Of a stretch of DNA of 64,000 nt, positions 1 through 21,000 are shown one piece after another. How positions within the stretch are numbered: the stretch's first letter is position 1; each line of letters begins with the position of its first letter. The notes under the pieces were generated by a model. That model was not told the DNA's origin and did not search any database. It saw nothing but the letters and a program-made list of their open reading frames with translations. Both the position numbers and the translations under genes were made by a program. Source of the stretch: Tubulanus polymorphus (lineage: Eukaryota > Nemertea > Palaeonemertea > Tubulaniformes > Tubulanidae); assembly GCF_964204645.1 (NCBI RefSeq), contig NC_134025.1, positions 4,531,001 to 4,595,000 on the forward strand, in the 5' to 3' direction.

Positions 1-1694
1 CCGAGGAAATCAAGAGAATAGAAGTCTACGATCGTACATGATATACAACATAAAACAACAACAGTTTGCTTCATAGTGCAAAGAAGATCCCGTAACCACT
101 CGCAAACTATTCATAGACTCTACTGTAGTTTTATTCTTCAAGGAACCGCAGAATGCTGAGTTTCACACATAACTTATCCAATACATGAGCAGCTTTTACT
201 AGGTTCTCCAACACCTGCATTATTAGCGCATAAATATCTTTTGCTTGTCGGAGTAAATTGAGTGACTTACTGCGATTCGATATCAGATATCGAATGCATA
301 TTTTTCAATTTAGTGCATGTAAACTATGTGTAAACCCCAACTGAACTGAAGTTCCTCATTAAATCATGAAAAAGAGCTATTCACCCTTTAGAGTGCTACA
401 TCGAGAATAAATCATCTGATTTAATCAGGGGAATAAGAACACAGGCCTATACATGTATTATGCGTATAGACGAATTCTAACACATAAATACTTCTATTTG
501 TCCCTAACTTTTTTATTACACGAGACAAGTATTTTGGCACTATTGAATCACAATGATCCCACATTCTTTCTTTTAAAGAGCAGGATATTGTTTCAATACT
601 CGAAATACTATTGCAGCAATATTGTTATTTCTAGCTACAAACATAGTTATGATAGTGATTATTTGACGATAAATATGGAAATGTTATTCCAATTATATTC
701 TCTTCATACATGATAAAATAATATCAGCTTTTACATTTTTTCATGAATAGCTTTCTGTTAAGAGGGACATTATTTTAAAGACAGTGCAAGAAGAAGTGGT
801 AATTCGAGACCATTTAAGAGATCTCTCAGAAGATAAGTGTCAAACAACATTGCTCGAATGACTATTGTGCTTTCTTTATGACTGTAGTTAGTTCAACAGA
901 AAAGGTTAAAGTGGTATTTAAAAACTTATTCTCAGCAGTGTTACAAACAACTGATATCAAGAAATTAAAGATAATCACCGTCCATCCCTAGAAGATAAAC
1001 AAAAACAAAACAAAAATGTATATACTTAATATATACCAAATAAACAAGCAGAAGGTTTCATGCAGGATCTAAGGCTTATCATATCTGGTTAAAGATTTGA
1101 AATCAAATTCAAAAGAGCAACCAAATAGTCTTCATCTATTTACATGCTATTAGGGAATGAATCTTATGATATATTTCACAAGTACTGCTAAATGAGTAGA
1201 TACTTTTCTTTCTTCTTGATTATAAAGCGAAGCTCTCATTGAGAGTAACTCGTATCAAAGAGCACAATGTTTCTGATATATGCTCTAGTCTTTAACTAAA
1301 AGACAGTCACTAAGGGGTGGCTGGTGCTCGTATCTAGTCAATCGGTTGACGAAAAGGAATATGATAGGACAAAGTGAACATGCTTCACTGACATAGAATT
1401 CAAAATCTACAAGTAGTCTCGGATAGAAGACAGTTTTACTAACAGAACATGTTACTGACCTCCAGCTCAAAGATAAAGCAAATTCACAAAGAGAATTAAA
1501 CATTCAACCAGAAAAAACAAAGACGATTCTACTTCATATCGATCGCGTTTTATCAATGAAGAAATGAGCTCAGAAATAAGTTTGCTAAGAAAGATTTATA
1601 CAACTACAAAACCGTATATGAATGAAATTTGCACTGAACCTATTGATGAAACCGTTAAACCCGAGATATATGAATTATATACATGACGACCTAC
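1..1694 (-). other. alpha-actinin intron, no exon seen
   Basis: AT-rich sequence with no spectrin-repeat or EF-hand coding segment on the minus strand. It should be the start of the intron after the exon at 1695-1856. Short open frames here have no recognisable content. Confidence 0.6.
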
Positions 1695-11656
<9,962 letters not shown>

Positions 11657-12218
11657 AATACTTCTCAGCTCCTCTCGTGGTCAGCGAAACGCCCGTGCAG
11701 CCGCCAAACTAACGTAAAATCCGATGGAAATGGAATGTTTCGTCGAACGGTGGATTCTCTCTCGACACCCGCCGCAGGAACAGTCAAATCACGTGACCAG
11801 GTGAGCAATGCTAAATATGCGAAATAGTAAATTGCCGGCTTAATGGATATCTGAAACGGCGGTTCTATTATTAAACTGTTTATAAATTGAAAATGAGTGA
11901 TATATAAAATCTAGTATCTAATAAATCTAACAGAATGTTTTTGTTAGTGAAACTATCCTCAACATTAGCTTTGCTATATACGTCGTTTCAGCCAAAATTC
12001 ACCAAATTATACATAACTTGATTGAACTGCTTTGATTGGCTCGTCATTGTTGACAATATGGCGACCGAAATACGGAAGTGACAGGGGTTTGACAGTTCTG
12101 GACATGCTTTATTGTTTACTGAACCGCAACGTAGTCTATAGTCGTAATAGATCAGCCGGACTTATTGATTTTGGTACTGGAGTGTTAATAACGCAACGCA
12201 CGGTCAACAACAGCAAAA
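11657..12218. promoter_or_regulatory. head-to-head intergenic region ACTN / TMEM160-like
   Basis: The start codons of the minus-strand alpha-actinin gene (11656) and the plus-strand TMEM160-like gene (12219) are 562 bp apart and point away from each other. The region must hold both promoters. At 12055 an AATATGGCGACC stretch resembles a YY1-type element and opens a seven-codon upstream ORF (12058-12081), so the plus-strand mRNA may carry a uORF if transcription starts before it. No TATA box is evident. Confidence 0.5.
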
Positions 12219-13304
12219 ATGTTCCACCTGGTAAGATCTTTGGGCGTTGCCTCTAGAACTTCGAATGAAATTATGAAACATTACGGAAGCAAGACATATG
12301 CAGTTTGTCGTGTATATGGACCTACTACCTCAATACTCTCGCGACAACAAACACCTGTTAGTTCAAACCAGTTGCATTCTGGCGGCCAGCAGGAAGCAGC
12401 AAAGATTGAGGCGTCATGGGTATGTCTTCCCAATTCATCTCTCATGTGAATTCAATCAACTGGTTTAACTAATCAACATTTTACTAATAATATTCCAGGC
12501 TGGTGTAAGATTGTCCAATGAAAATGGTGAGACCAATTTTTTTTTAATTCACACTAAAACAAGTAAAAACATGTTTGAATCAATACTATTCATTTTTAGG
12601 ATACCTATCATGGACCAGAAATGCATACATTTCAACTATTTGCGGTGCAACTATGAATGTTCAAGAACTTATTGTGGCTCATTCAGAAAAGGCTGCAGCA
12701 GGTAAACTTAATGTTTAACAATATAGCTTTTGTTCGAGAGCTTCTTACAGTAGAACCTCAGCTTCATAGATCAGTTTGTTGAAACCCGTGCAAAATGCCA
12801 TAAAACTCCTTCAATTTTGGGAAATGGACAATAAGAAATTGTAGTTGTACAGTATACTAGTTACATTGTGTTAAGATTTACTGGAGGGACCCTGTCATAA
12901 AAAGAGCATACCCTGATGGACCATGATCCAGTGCCTATAGGACATAGATGTCTTGACCCTCATAGTCAGAATGTTAGTCTCAGAGTCGAATTTAACCGTT
13001 GATCTGGGTTCTTTTTTGTAAAGCTTTGTAGAAATACATGTTAATTTTTCCAGTGATGCTGTTTATTGCTTTTGGCAATATAACCATAGGAACCATGAGC
13101 TTCCTTAATTATTTGAACTGGTTCTACAGAGATTTCAAGATGTCAAGAAAGGTTTATCTGCTACAGTCAACCTTGGTGATCATTCATCTACTGCTTTGGT
13201 ATACAGCAATTTTGCTGTATTTTTTGACGTTTGACTCAATTGCCACAAAAAAGAAATTACCAGATTCTGAGATTGTAAAACTGGTCATGCAGAAAAAGCA
13301 ATAA
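12219..13304 (+). CDS. TMEM160: TMEM160-like mitochondrial transmembrane protein
   Basis: Four coding exons: 12219-12419, 12499-12526, 12600-12701, 13054-13304. They make 193 residues; human TMEM160 is 188. The N-terminus is rich in R, K and S with few acids (MFHLVRSLGVASRTSNEIMK), like a mitochondrial targeting sequence. The core begins ENGYLSWTRNAYISTICGA, which resembles the conserved NGFLSWxRN of TMEM160. Three hydrophobic segments follow (about residues 82-95, 111-130 and 150-172). The tail is lysine-rich and ends in QKKQ. The second exon is only 28 nt but is framed by good splice sites and keeps phase. Function is not established from sequence; in mammals the protein is mitochondrial. 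The family name rests on length, the SW-R-N motif and the membrane pattern, so it is probable rather than certain. A likely ATTAAA poly(A) signal is at 13876. Confidence 0.62.
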
Positions 13305-15000
13305 GTTCTACTATATCATATCATATAGACCTCCGTCATAAACATAACTGCCTTAACTTTTTTATATATTTTTCAAGTAACTATTATGTTAACTTTTTTA
13401 CCTATCAATATACTTGCTGCTTAAGATTGTACATTTAAAAATATATTTGTTTGTGTACTGAACGGAAAATATGATCTGATGAAATTGTTATACTGTCTAT
13501 GCATAATATCTATTTATACGAATGTACAATTTGGAATATTAGCTATTTTCTTTATGAGGTAAAGAAGATATATTTTGTATGAAAAACTATTGGTAGAACA
13601 AAATTCATTCATAGTATCAAGCCAGCTAGGTTATCAACTTATCACCATTAAATCATAGCCACATCTACACTAGAGTTCTTAAAAGGTCTTGATCAGCCCT
13701 TACATTTACTTGGTACAAAATGTTATCGTTTGAAATTTTCAGCCTTGGAACAATAGAATTCCAACAAAATCTTACGAATACACATGTACTGCTTTTTTAT
13801 TTCGCATGCCTTTCTCCCAGTGTAGAATTGTATGATTTTCGTTTAGTGTAGATATGGCATTAATTTTGTGCCTTATTAAAGGAAGTTTGAGAAGTACATT
13901 GTTATAATGTATTTATAGCCTTGATTCATTAGGTACAGAGCTGATTTATTTTCATAGTTATGTAGTTGTAGGTTTTCTGTTTGTATTGTTTCAAGGAGTA
14001 TTTGTTGTCCGTTATATGTAGGGTGTTTTGCAAAATAAAGTATCATGTTTACCGCTGACTTATAAAAATTATACCGAGGTCCAAAATAATGCATGTGAAA
14101 GATGTTATCAAACCTTATAGTTTATAATGATAAAAGTATTTTATTAAAATGTAGTTAAAATGGTTATCAATACTCTGTTGTTCCGATTTTAAAAATCCTT
14201 TGCTGGCTTTGTTATTCATTCCATCCATGAATTCTGAAACACTTTCCCCGTGCTTCACACTGGCGTCCCCGAAACCAGCAGCCTGGTTCCGCTCTTCTGA
14301 CATCTGGAGCCCATTTTCAGTTCCATTGGAATAGAAGTCTTCTGCGAAAATTCTTGAACTTAGTGCAAGTAATAATACCTATATGAGGCAGGCCAGGGAT
14401 AGAAAGCTGTATTAATCTACGCCTCAAACTGAATAGAAAATTTAATACACATCCATATCATACAAAAAACCAAAATACATGATTTAATTCAAAAGTATTG
14501 TTATTATTATCAAAATCCCCCTAAATACAAGATTCATCGTATATATGCTTAATTATCTATTTGTACAAGGCATAACATTGAGACCAGCCTGTGCACTGGT
14601 CATTCCTTGAAATACCGGTAACACACAATGTCCTCTTACAAAAACTTAACACAATTATCTCAGCGATATAAGGTGCATACATTACGTTATGTAACTCATC
14701 ACGGCTATATTTCAATTGGGCGCGGACACGATTCTTCAGTTGGAGACTTCTCAGTTAACCACAAACAAAATGGGCTTCACTTCTATTTGAGCATGTTTTA
14801 ACTCCATGGTAATGAATATCGACTAACCAAATAGATAGTTAGAGATCGACTTTTCAACACAGAAATAAAACAATATGTCAATTTGATAATGCACATCTGT
14901 GTAGGAACTATCACATGGCTAAAACGCCACATCCATATAAATAATCATATCAGAATAAACGAAAGTTCTTCTACCAAAACAACGCCCATCCAAAGCCTTA
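13305..15000. other. convergent 3' flanks of TMEM160-like gene and RBM25
   Basis: AT-rich 3' UTR and intergenic DNA. Plus-strand poly(A) candidates are ATTAAA at 13876 and AATAAA near 14034. On the minus strand AATAAA (TTTATT at 14140-14145) could end RBM25 or the unassigned ORF at 14115-14389. No other gene recognised. Confidence 0.5.
14115..14389 (-). CDS. unassigned ORF with coding-like composition
   Basis: An open stretch on the minus strand downstream of the RBM25 stop. A possible acceptor (CTCATATAG) at its upstream end is followed by a hydrophobic run, VLLLALSSRIFAEDF, that could be part of a signal peptide. Then comes hydrophilic sequence including MSEERNQAAGFGDASVKHGE and ends at a TAA at 14115. 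The middle is less AT-rich than its surroundings and looks coding. Against this, an AATAAA poly(A) signal (14140-14145) lies inside the frame, there is no upstream exon I can identify, and no family is recognised. It may be an exon of a small secreted peptide or only part of the RBM25 3' UTR. Confidence 0.2.
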
Positions 15001-18000
15001 TCACTTAACTAATCCGGCTTTCTTAGCTTCAGTTTCATAGATTAATAATCGCCACATTTTTACAACGAACACCTCTGCTTCTTCATCTAAAACCTACAAT
15101 AGATAAGATATTCACGTTCAGAAGCACTCAAATAACAATCGAAATTACATGTAGCTACGTATGACCAGAAATCATATTTTCTTTGTCGAGATCATACGCA
15201 GAGAAAGTTTGAACAATTACAACACGTACCATAGCTACATCATCCAGTATGTTATGAGGGGTACTGTTGGCTATCACTTTTTGACATATAAATTCTACTA
15301 AAGTTGCTTCCTCTTCTCCAATATATTCGACTATCTTCTTATTCACCCATGGTTTTATTCGTTTATCCATTAACGACTGTAAAACATCATAAATATTGAC
15401 CTTGAGATTTTTTACAGAAAAGACATGTTTAAATGTCCCTGTCACGTTCGCTGCAGGCTACGAATATACTCGAATACTTCCATTTCTGTCACCAGTGCCA
15501 ACCTACGAGTATATTCGTATTGGCAATTGGGGGCAGCATTGTATTATCAAGCTGGCAGCAAACGTGTTAAGAAATATGTTTTCCTCTTTCTTCATAACTA
15601 GTTCTAGCACTAGATAAGTTTTCAGTCCTACAAATATCATGTTTAGATGTATGTACCTGATCTACCATAGTCCAATCCATTTTATATGCGAACAGCTCTT
15701 CTTTTCCAGTTGGAATCTGTTCTATAAGCGTTTTGATGAATTTGCGTTTTTCCTCGGCCGATGTTGGAGGTTTTGCGGGTAATTCAGGTTTAGACTGATC
15801 CATACTGTCTGGCAGGGTTAATTTACGACGTTTAGCTTCAGCTTCTTCCTCGTCGTCCTGATTAAATGCTTCGCTCACCGTCATCTTTTTCTTTCGTGGC
15901 GGCATCTCACTCGGGCTGTCTGTAGAAGATGAAATATCGAAAAAATGAATTCAATAAGTAACAAAATTCACAAAGACTAGTCTTTATGAATTGTTGATAG
16001 CAATCATTGACTACTTGATATACTATACTTTGTGCCATTTGACAATTACGATAATATCGAAACAAAAACTTCATTATTTACCAGTTGATGTACTCTCTGC
16101 ATCTTTCATTGGGCCGACAAGATTTAAAGTTCCCTCAGGCAAGATTCGTGGTTGTTCCATCTGTTCTTCATCAGGCTGTTGTACTTCTTCTAATGGAATG
16201 ACTTGTGGTGGTGGTTCATCGACAACGGGTTTCGGTGTTTCCGATACGAGCGGTTCATGTTCTAGTTTTAATCGTGGACGAAGGTGCTCATTGCGTTCGT
16301 CTTCAATCTGAAAGTCATCAAACAATTCATTTATGTCAGAGATATGATTAGCAAAGTGATATCGGCTGAAATCGCACTTGTCTGTAGGTAACTACACCTA
16401 CCCTTGCAACTTCTCCTTCTGGATCAGGATGACCTTCTTCTAACAACTTTCGTCTGATTTCTTCGATTTCTTCTTTTTCACGTTGTCTGTCTCGGGTATC
16501 AGCTTCTATTTCCTTTTCTCGTTCCTTCAGTCTTCTAGACAGAGCACTTCCCCTGTAAGGATAGCTATCACGTTGAAGAGATTGAAATAGTCAATGAGCA
16601 ATTCTTATTTGGGAGCAACAGGAGACAACCAGATAACCAAAATCAAATGGACCTGAACCGAGATACACATGGACTTTGTGTATCACACTCTTTGATACCT
16701 GGAGACTGAAATTCTTAAACACACTTGGTTTCCCAACACCTTGAATAATGATGGTTTAGTTAATACTTGAGAAAAATATGTTGACTAGATTAGAAACACT
16801 AGATGAGCATTCGATCTGATTAACACAGATGACCATTTCACTGACATAGCTCTAAGCGTGACCAAACTATGAGCACTACATTATGATTCAATCAGGCAGA
16901 CAAAATGAATGAATACCGCATATCATATGGATTCAGTTAAATCATTATTCTCAACATTTTCTTTCGAATTACCTATAAAAATTACTTACGCAAAGTTACG
17001 TCCTCTGAAAGTATATCAATGGCACAAAGATTTGTAAATGTTGTTGCTATTGATTAGGAATCAACCCATGCAGGGTATGTATGTGAATGACATTAACAAG
17101 GCTGGTGCTCACATGTAGGATGATAAAAGCACTGAAAAGAGAACTTACTTATAGAACTTGGGATCATCTCGTTCGTCATCATAATCTTCTAGAAATTCCC
17201 TCAGACGTCGACCTTCTTTTGCCTAGTATTATACAAGTTAGAGGGAATGATTCATCTAAACGATGAGATATATTTGCTACGTATAGATAGGCTCTTCAAA
17301 TACCTCTTCAAATTTCCTCTCATCCTCCTTCTCTTTTTCTTTTTCATATTCTCTTGTTTTCTTGCGCTCTCGTGCCTCCCAAACCTTAAGACGCTGAAAT
17401 CCATAAATAAATTATGAGAGTACGTGCCCCCGAATGATATTGCATTTCATCTTTTGAGTTTATTGTTGATCAGTGATCTACCTCTTGGTAGGCCGTTTCT
17501 TTTTCCCGAAGTTTGCGTTCTAATTTTTTTCGTTCATACATCTCTTCTTCTTCTTCAGCTTCTTTCTCTCTGCGTTCCCTGGAAAAATGGAGAAAATACT
17601 TTGAACAGTTTGGCTAAAAATGAAAGTAACTGCATTGTTATCATTAACGAATGATATCCGTTTACAAACTTCCTTAAGAAACCATTACAACTAGGATAGA
17701 GGTAATTAACTATCAAGATGGGAAGATTTTGAGTATAACCACCTCGCGCTTGAAAGATTTATTCAATAAATTTATCTTTACTCATTGAATTTGTTAGGTT
17801 ACAAGAGGCTTTGTATAAATATTAGCATCAAATAGCCATACAGCAATTAATCAAGGCTTCAGTATGAACTCATTATTTCTATCATACGACATGACCAGGT
17901 CTGATTAATACCGGTATGTAAAATAGAACCAATATAAACCACGCTCACTGCTTGACCCTTAAGATTTAGCATTACAGCCACACATTGCCACTATTGATCG

Positions 18001-21000
18001 ATATCTTAGGTAATTACGTGGCGATTAATGCCTTTCATTCAATCATGATTGCTTTTTCATTTGTTAATAACAGGAATCATCAGAATCACGAAATAAAATT
18101 AGTACGGTCAACCACCGATTCTTTTTAATGAAGACAAAAATCTACTAGACACCCTGTTATGTTGCTGCTCTGCACCTTTAGGTTATAAAGATATGCCATG
18201 AACCGTACAGAATATAGAAAATAGTGTGACAGTTAACATATGTCCATATTGGCCGGAGGGATATAGCGCTCAAGAGAAAAGAAATATTAGATAAGATTGC
18301 TATTTTATTGGTAATTCTTACCGCTTTGCTAATGATTCCTGTGCACTAAAAATGTTTTCACAGAAAAGAAACCGATACAGAAAATAATAATAGATATGAG
18401 GGGGATGTTACCAGAAATGTACTTATTCAATTCAATTTCTATTGCATTGTTAGAATTGTAATAAACCGTATAAGAACAAGAAACACTTTGCAACAGTTGA
18501 AGGTGCTGAATTAAAATTGAGAAAAGACGAAATAAGGAAATGAGCCTTACCGAGTGGTCTTTGTAGCTGGCATCGTACTAAAAATAATATGATCAATTCA
18601 ATAGTACAACCGCCAAATAAGACCATAGTTCAACATATGCATTTGATAGAGAAAATTTGGACAATAGTGGACAGCACAATCTATATTCTATAATGACATC
18701 TTACGAAAACCAACAAAATAGTAGAACATGGCTTTGAAAATACATTCAAAGGATGCTACGTTAAGTAAATTTGAGGTAACGCATGGTATGAGCACCTGTT
18801 ATTACTACTACTGACATTGTAGCCATGATATGATCATCCTCCCCTAGTGGGATTCGAATCTGATGGTATTGACACACACCACGATACAAAACCGTGTCTG
18901 ACTAGCCCGAGTGCAGAGCTAAGATGATGACATTATCAGCCAATCAGAAATCCTGTTTTATTTTATCCCGGGTTTTTCCAGTTAAAATTCATCTGTGAAA
19001 TTTGCCTCATCGATCCTAAAAAAGGCAATCTGATCAGCGCAGCAAGTTCTTTTTCTGCAACAAACCTGCACACCAGATCTAATAAGGCAGGGTTTGGTGC
19101 TGTGGTTGAGTCTAGCGATGCCATCAGGTATGAATCCCTGCTCAGGGAGGATGGGATTTGATAGGAACAGAAAAACTAACTTGACCAGTGCAAAAAGAAA
19201 TAATAAGAAAGGAAAGCTGCTTGAGAATTGAATTGCTCGCAATATCATTTTAATACTAACCGGTCTCTTGTTGATGAACGTTCTCTTGATCTAGAACGTG
19301 ATCGCGTTCTTTCACGTTCACGACGTAATCGTTCTTTCTCACGTTCTCTTCGCTCGCGTTCGTATTCCCGTTCGCGCTCCTCGCGACGGCGCCTCTCTCG
19401 TTCGCGATCGCGGAAATCTCGGTTCTCGCGAAGATGCTGTTGCGGTTGCTGCGACTGCTGCTGCTGCGATTGTTGCTGGCTGTTATCGTCATTTTCGACC
19501 TGGAATGAGAGATAAGATTCCGATGGTTAAATCAAGAGGCCTGTAATCACTCGACTCTCAAGTGATGTAGACAATTGCTACATGACACGCGCACACAAAA
19601 ATCGAGCAACCGTTAACCAATCCCGATATGGAATCGGTTTGCATTTATTGCTCGGCAGTAGGTGTTACATAAAAAGAAAAACATCCTCTCATTAACAGCA
19701 GTTAGACGAAGATCTAAGAACGGTTACAAAACGAGTAACCATACCACTCAGGATATATTTCCTTTCAAGACCCACTTTACATGGTTTTGGCTCAAATTTG
19801 ACCCCAAGGTTAAAATCATCAAAGGATCATCAAATACCAACCAATGCCAAGTAAATGGGACCTGAGCGTGAGCCTCAAATGATGGTGCATGTAATAATAT
19901 TATGGTTTTTAGATCTAGTCACCGCTTATTACATTGCATATAACTTACCCACCTCAGCTAAACGACTGTAAATATGAATACTTATAATATGTGTAGAAGA
20001 GTTGGTGATGAATACTTAGCTCCGCGTACAACTGAAAGAGACAAGCAATTTTATCTCCCCTAAATCCCTGATGTGAATCCCCTGTGCGTGGCCCTAACAT
20101 ATCTCCCCATCTACAAGAAAACTGATTTCAAAGATAGTACCGTCAAACTGATAATAGGCTAGCGAGAAATCAAAAAGTGGTATTTTCTCCAATATTTCGA
20201 TAAGTATACTGAATATGAACTGAAATCGATACGAAATAAAAATTGGAATATTCTATGATGAACAATTGGTGGAATCAACTGTAACCATTATAAATTTCAC
20301 TAAATTCACATGCACAGTTTTCAACCGTATTACATCAACAATGTTGTATTACTCACCAAGCTGTCCCATCTTACCTGATGGGCACACATCGCAGCCCAAA
20401 TGGAATATTTGACCGAAATAACTAGTTTTTCAAAGAATTGTAAGGTAGAGGCACTAACCTGCGACTACAGTGTTTAACTGCATTTAACTTGGGTTAGAGT
20501 TGGCATCAGGTATTTAATTAGTTTAAATAATAATAACTACTACGAGAAGTATCTTATCTAATAACAACAACACTCAACCATGCCATGTATAAGAAACACT
20601 ATTCAAGCGGTTTCAAATCGATTTAAATCTTCCTAATCAAGCAACTAATTCAGTGGCGCCTCAAGGAAAATAGCGATGTACAGGTACATTTTTGAAGATA
20701 GGTTCTTTTAGATTTCTGATGGCAACGAAATAGAATAATGAAGAGAAAAGAGGTAATCACAGTACCCGGGTGATGATAAAAGAGAAATGCTAAGCAAACT
20801 GAATTTTACTGCAACGTCTATAGAACAATATACAGACTTCATCATATGCCAAGACGTTTTAAGCATCTCGCGAACAAATACACACAAAGATATCACACAA
20901 CGACTAAAAAATTAGTCTTACCTCTACATCGGGGTCCAACTGACAATGGGGAAAATAATGAGTGACTTATTTTGTAGAGATATGTGATCACTCACCTCAA

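Noticed and set aside
1-1600. C-terminal exons of alpha-actinin (EF-hands)
   Set aside because: Six-frame reading shows no spectrin or EF-hand sequence; these exons must be outside the window.
19228-19546. Plus-strand Arg/Ser-rich ORFs opposite the RBM25 RE-rich exon
   Set aside because: Mirror-frame shadows of the minus-strand exon 19261-19499, whose true frame reads the Gln run and Arg/Glu domain.
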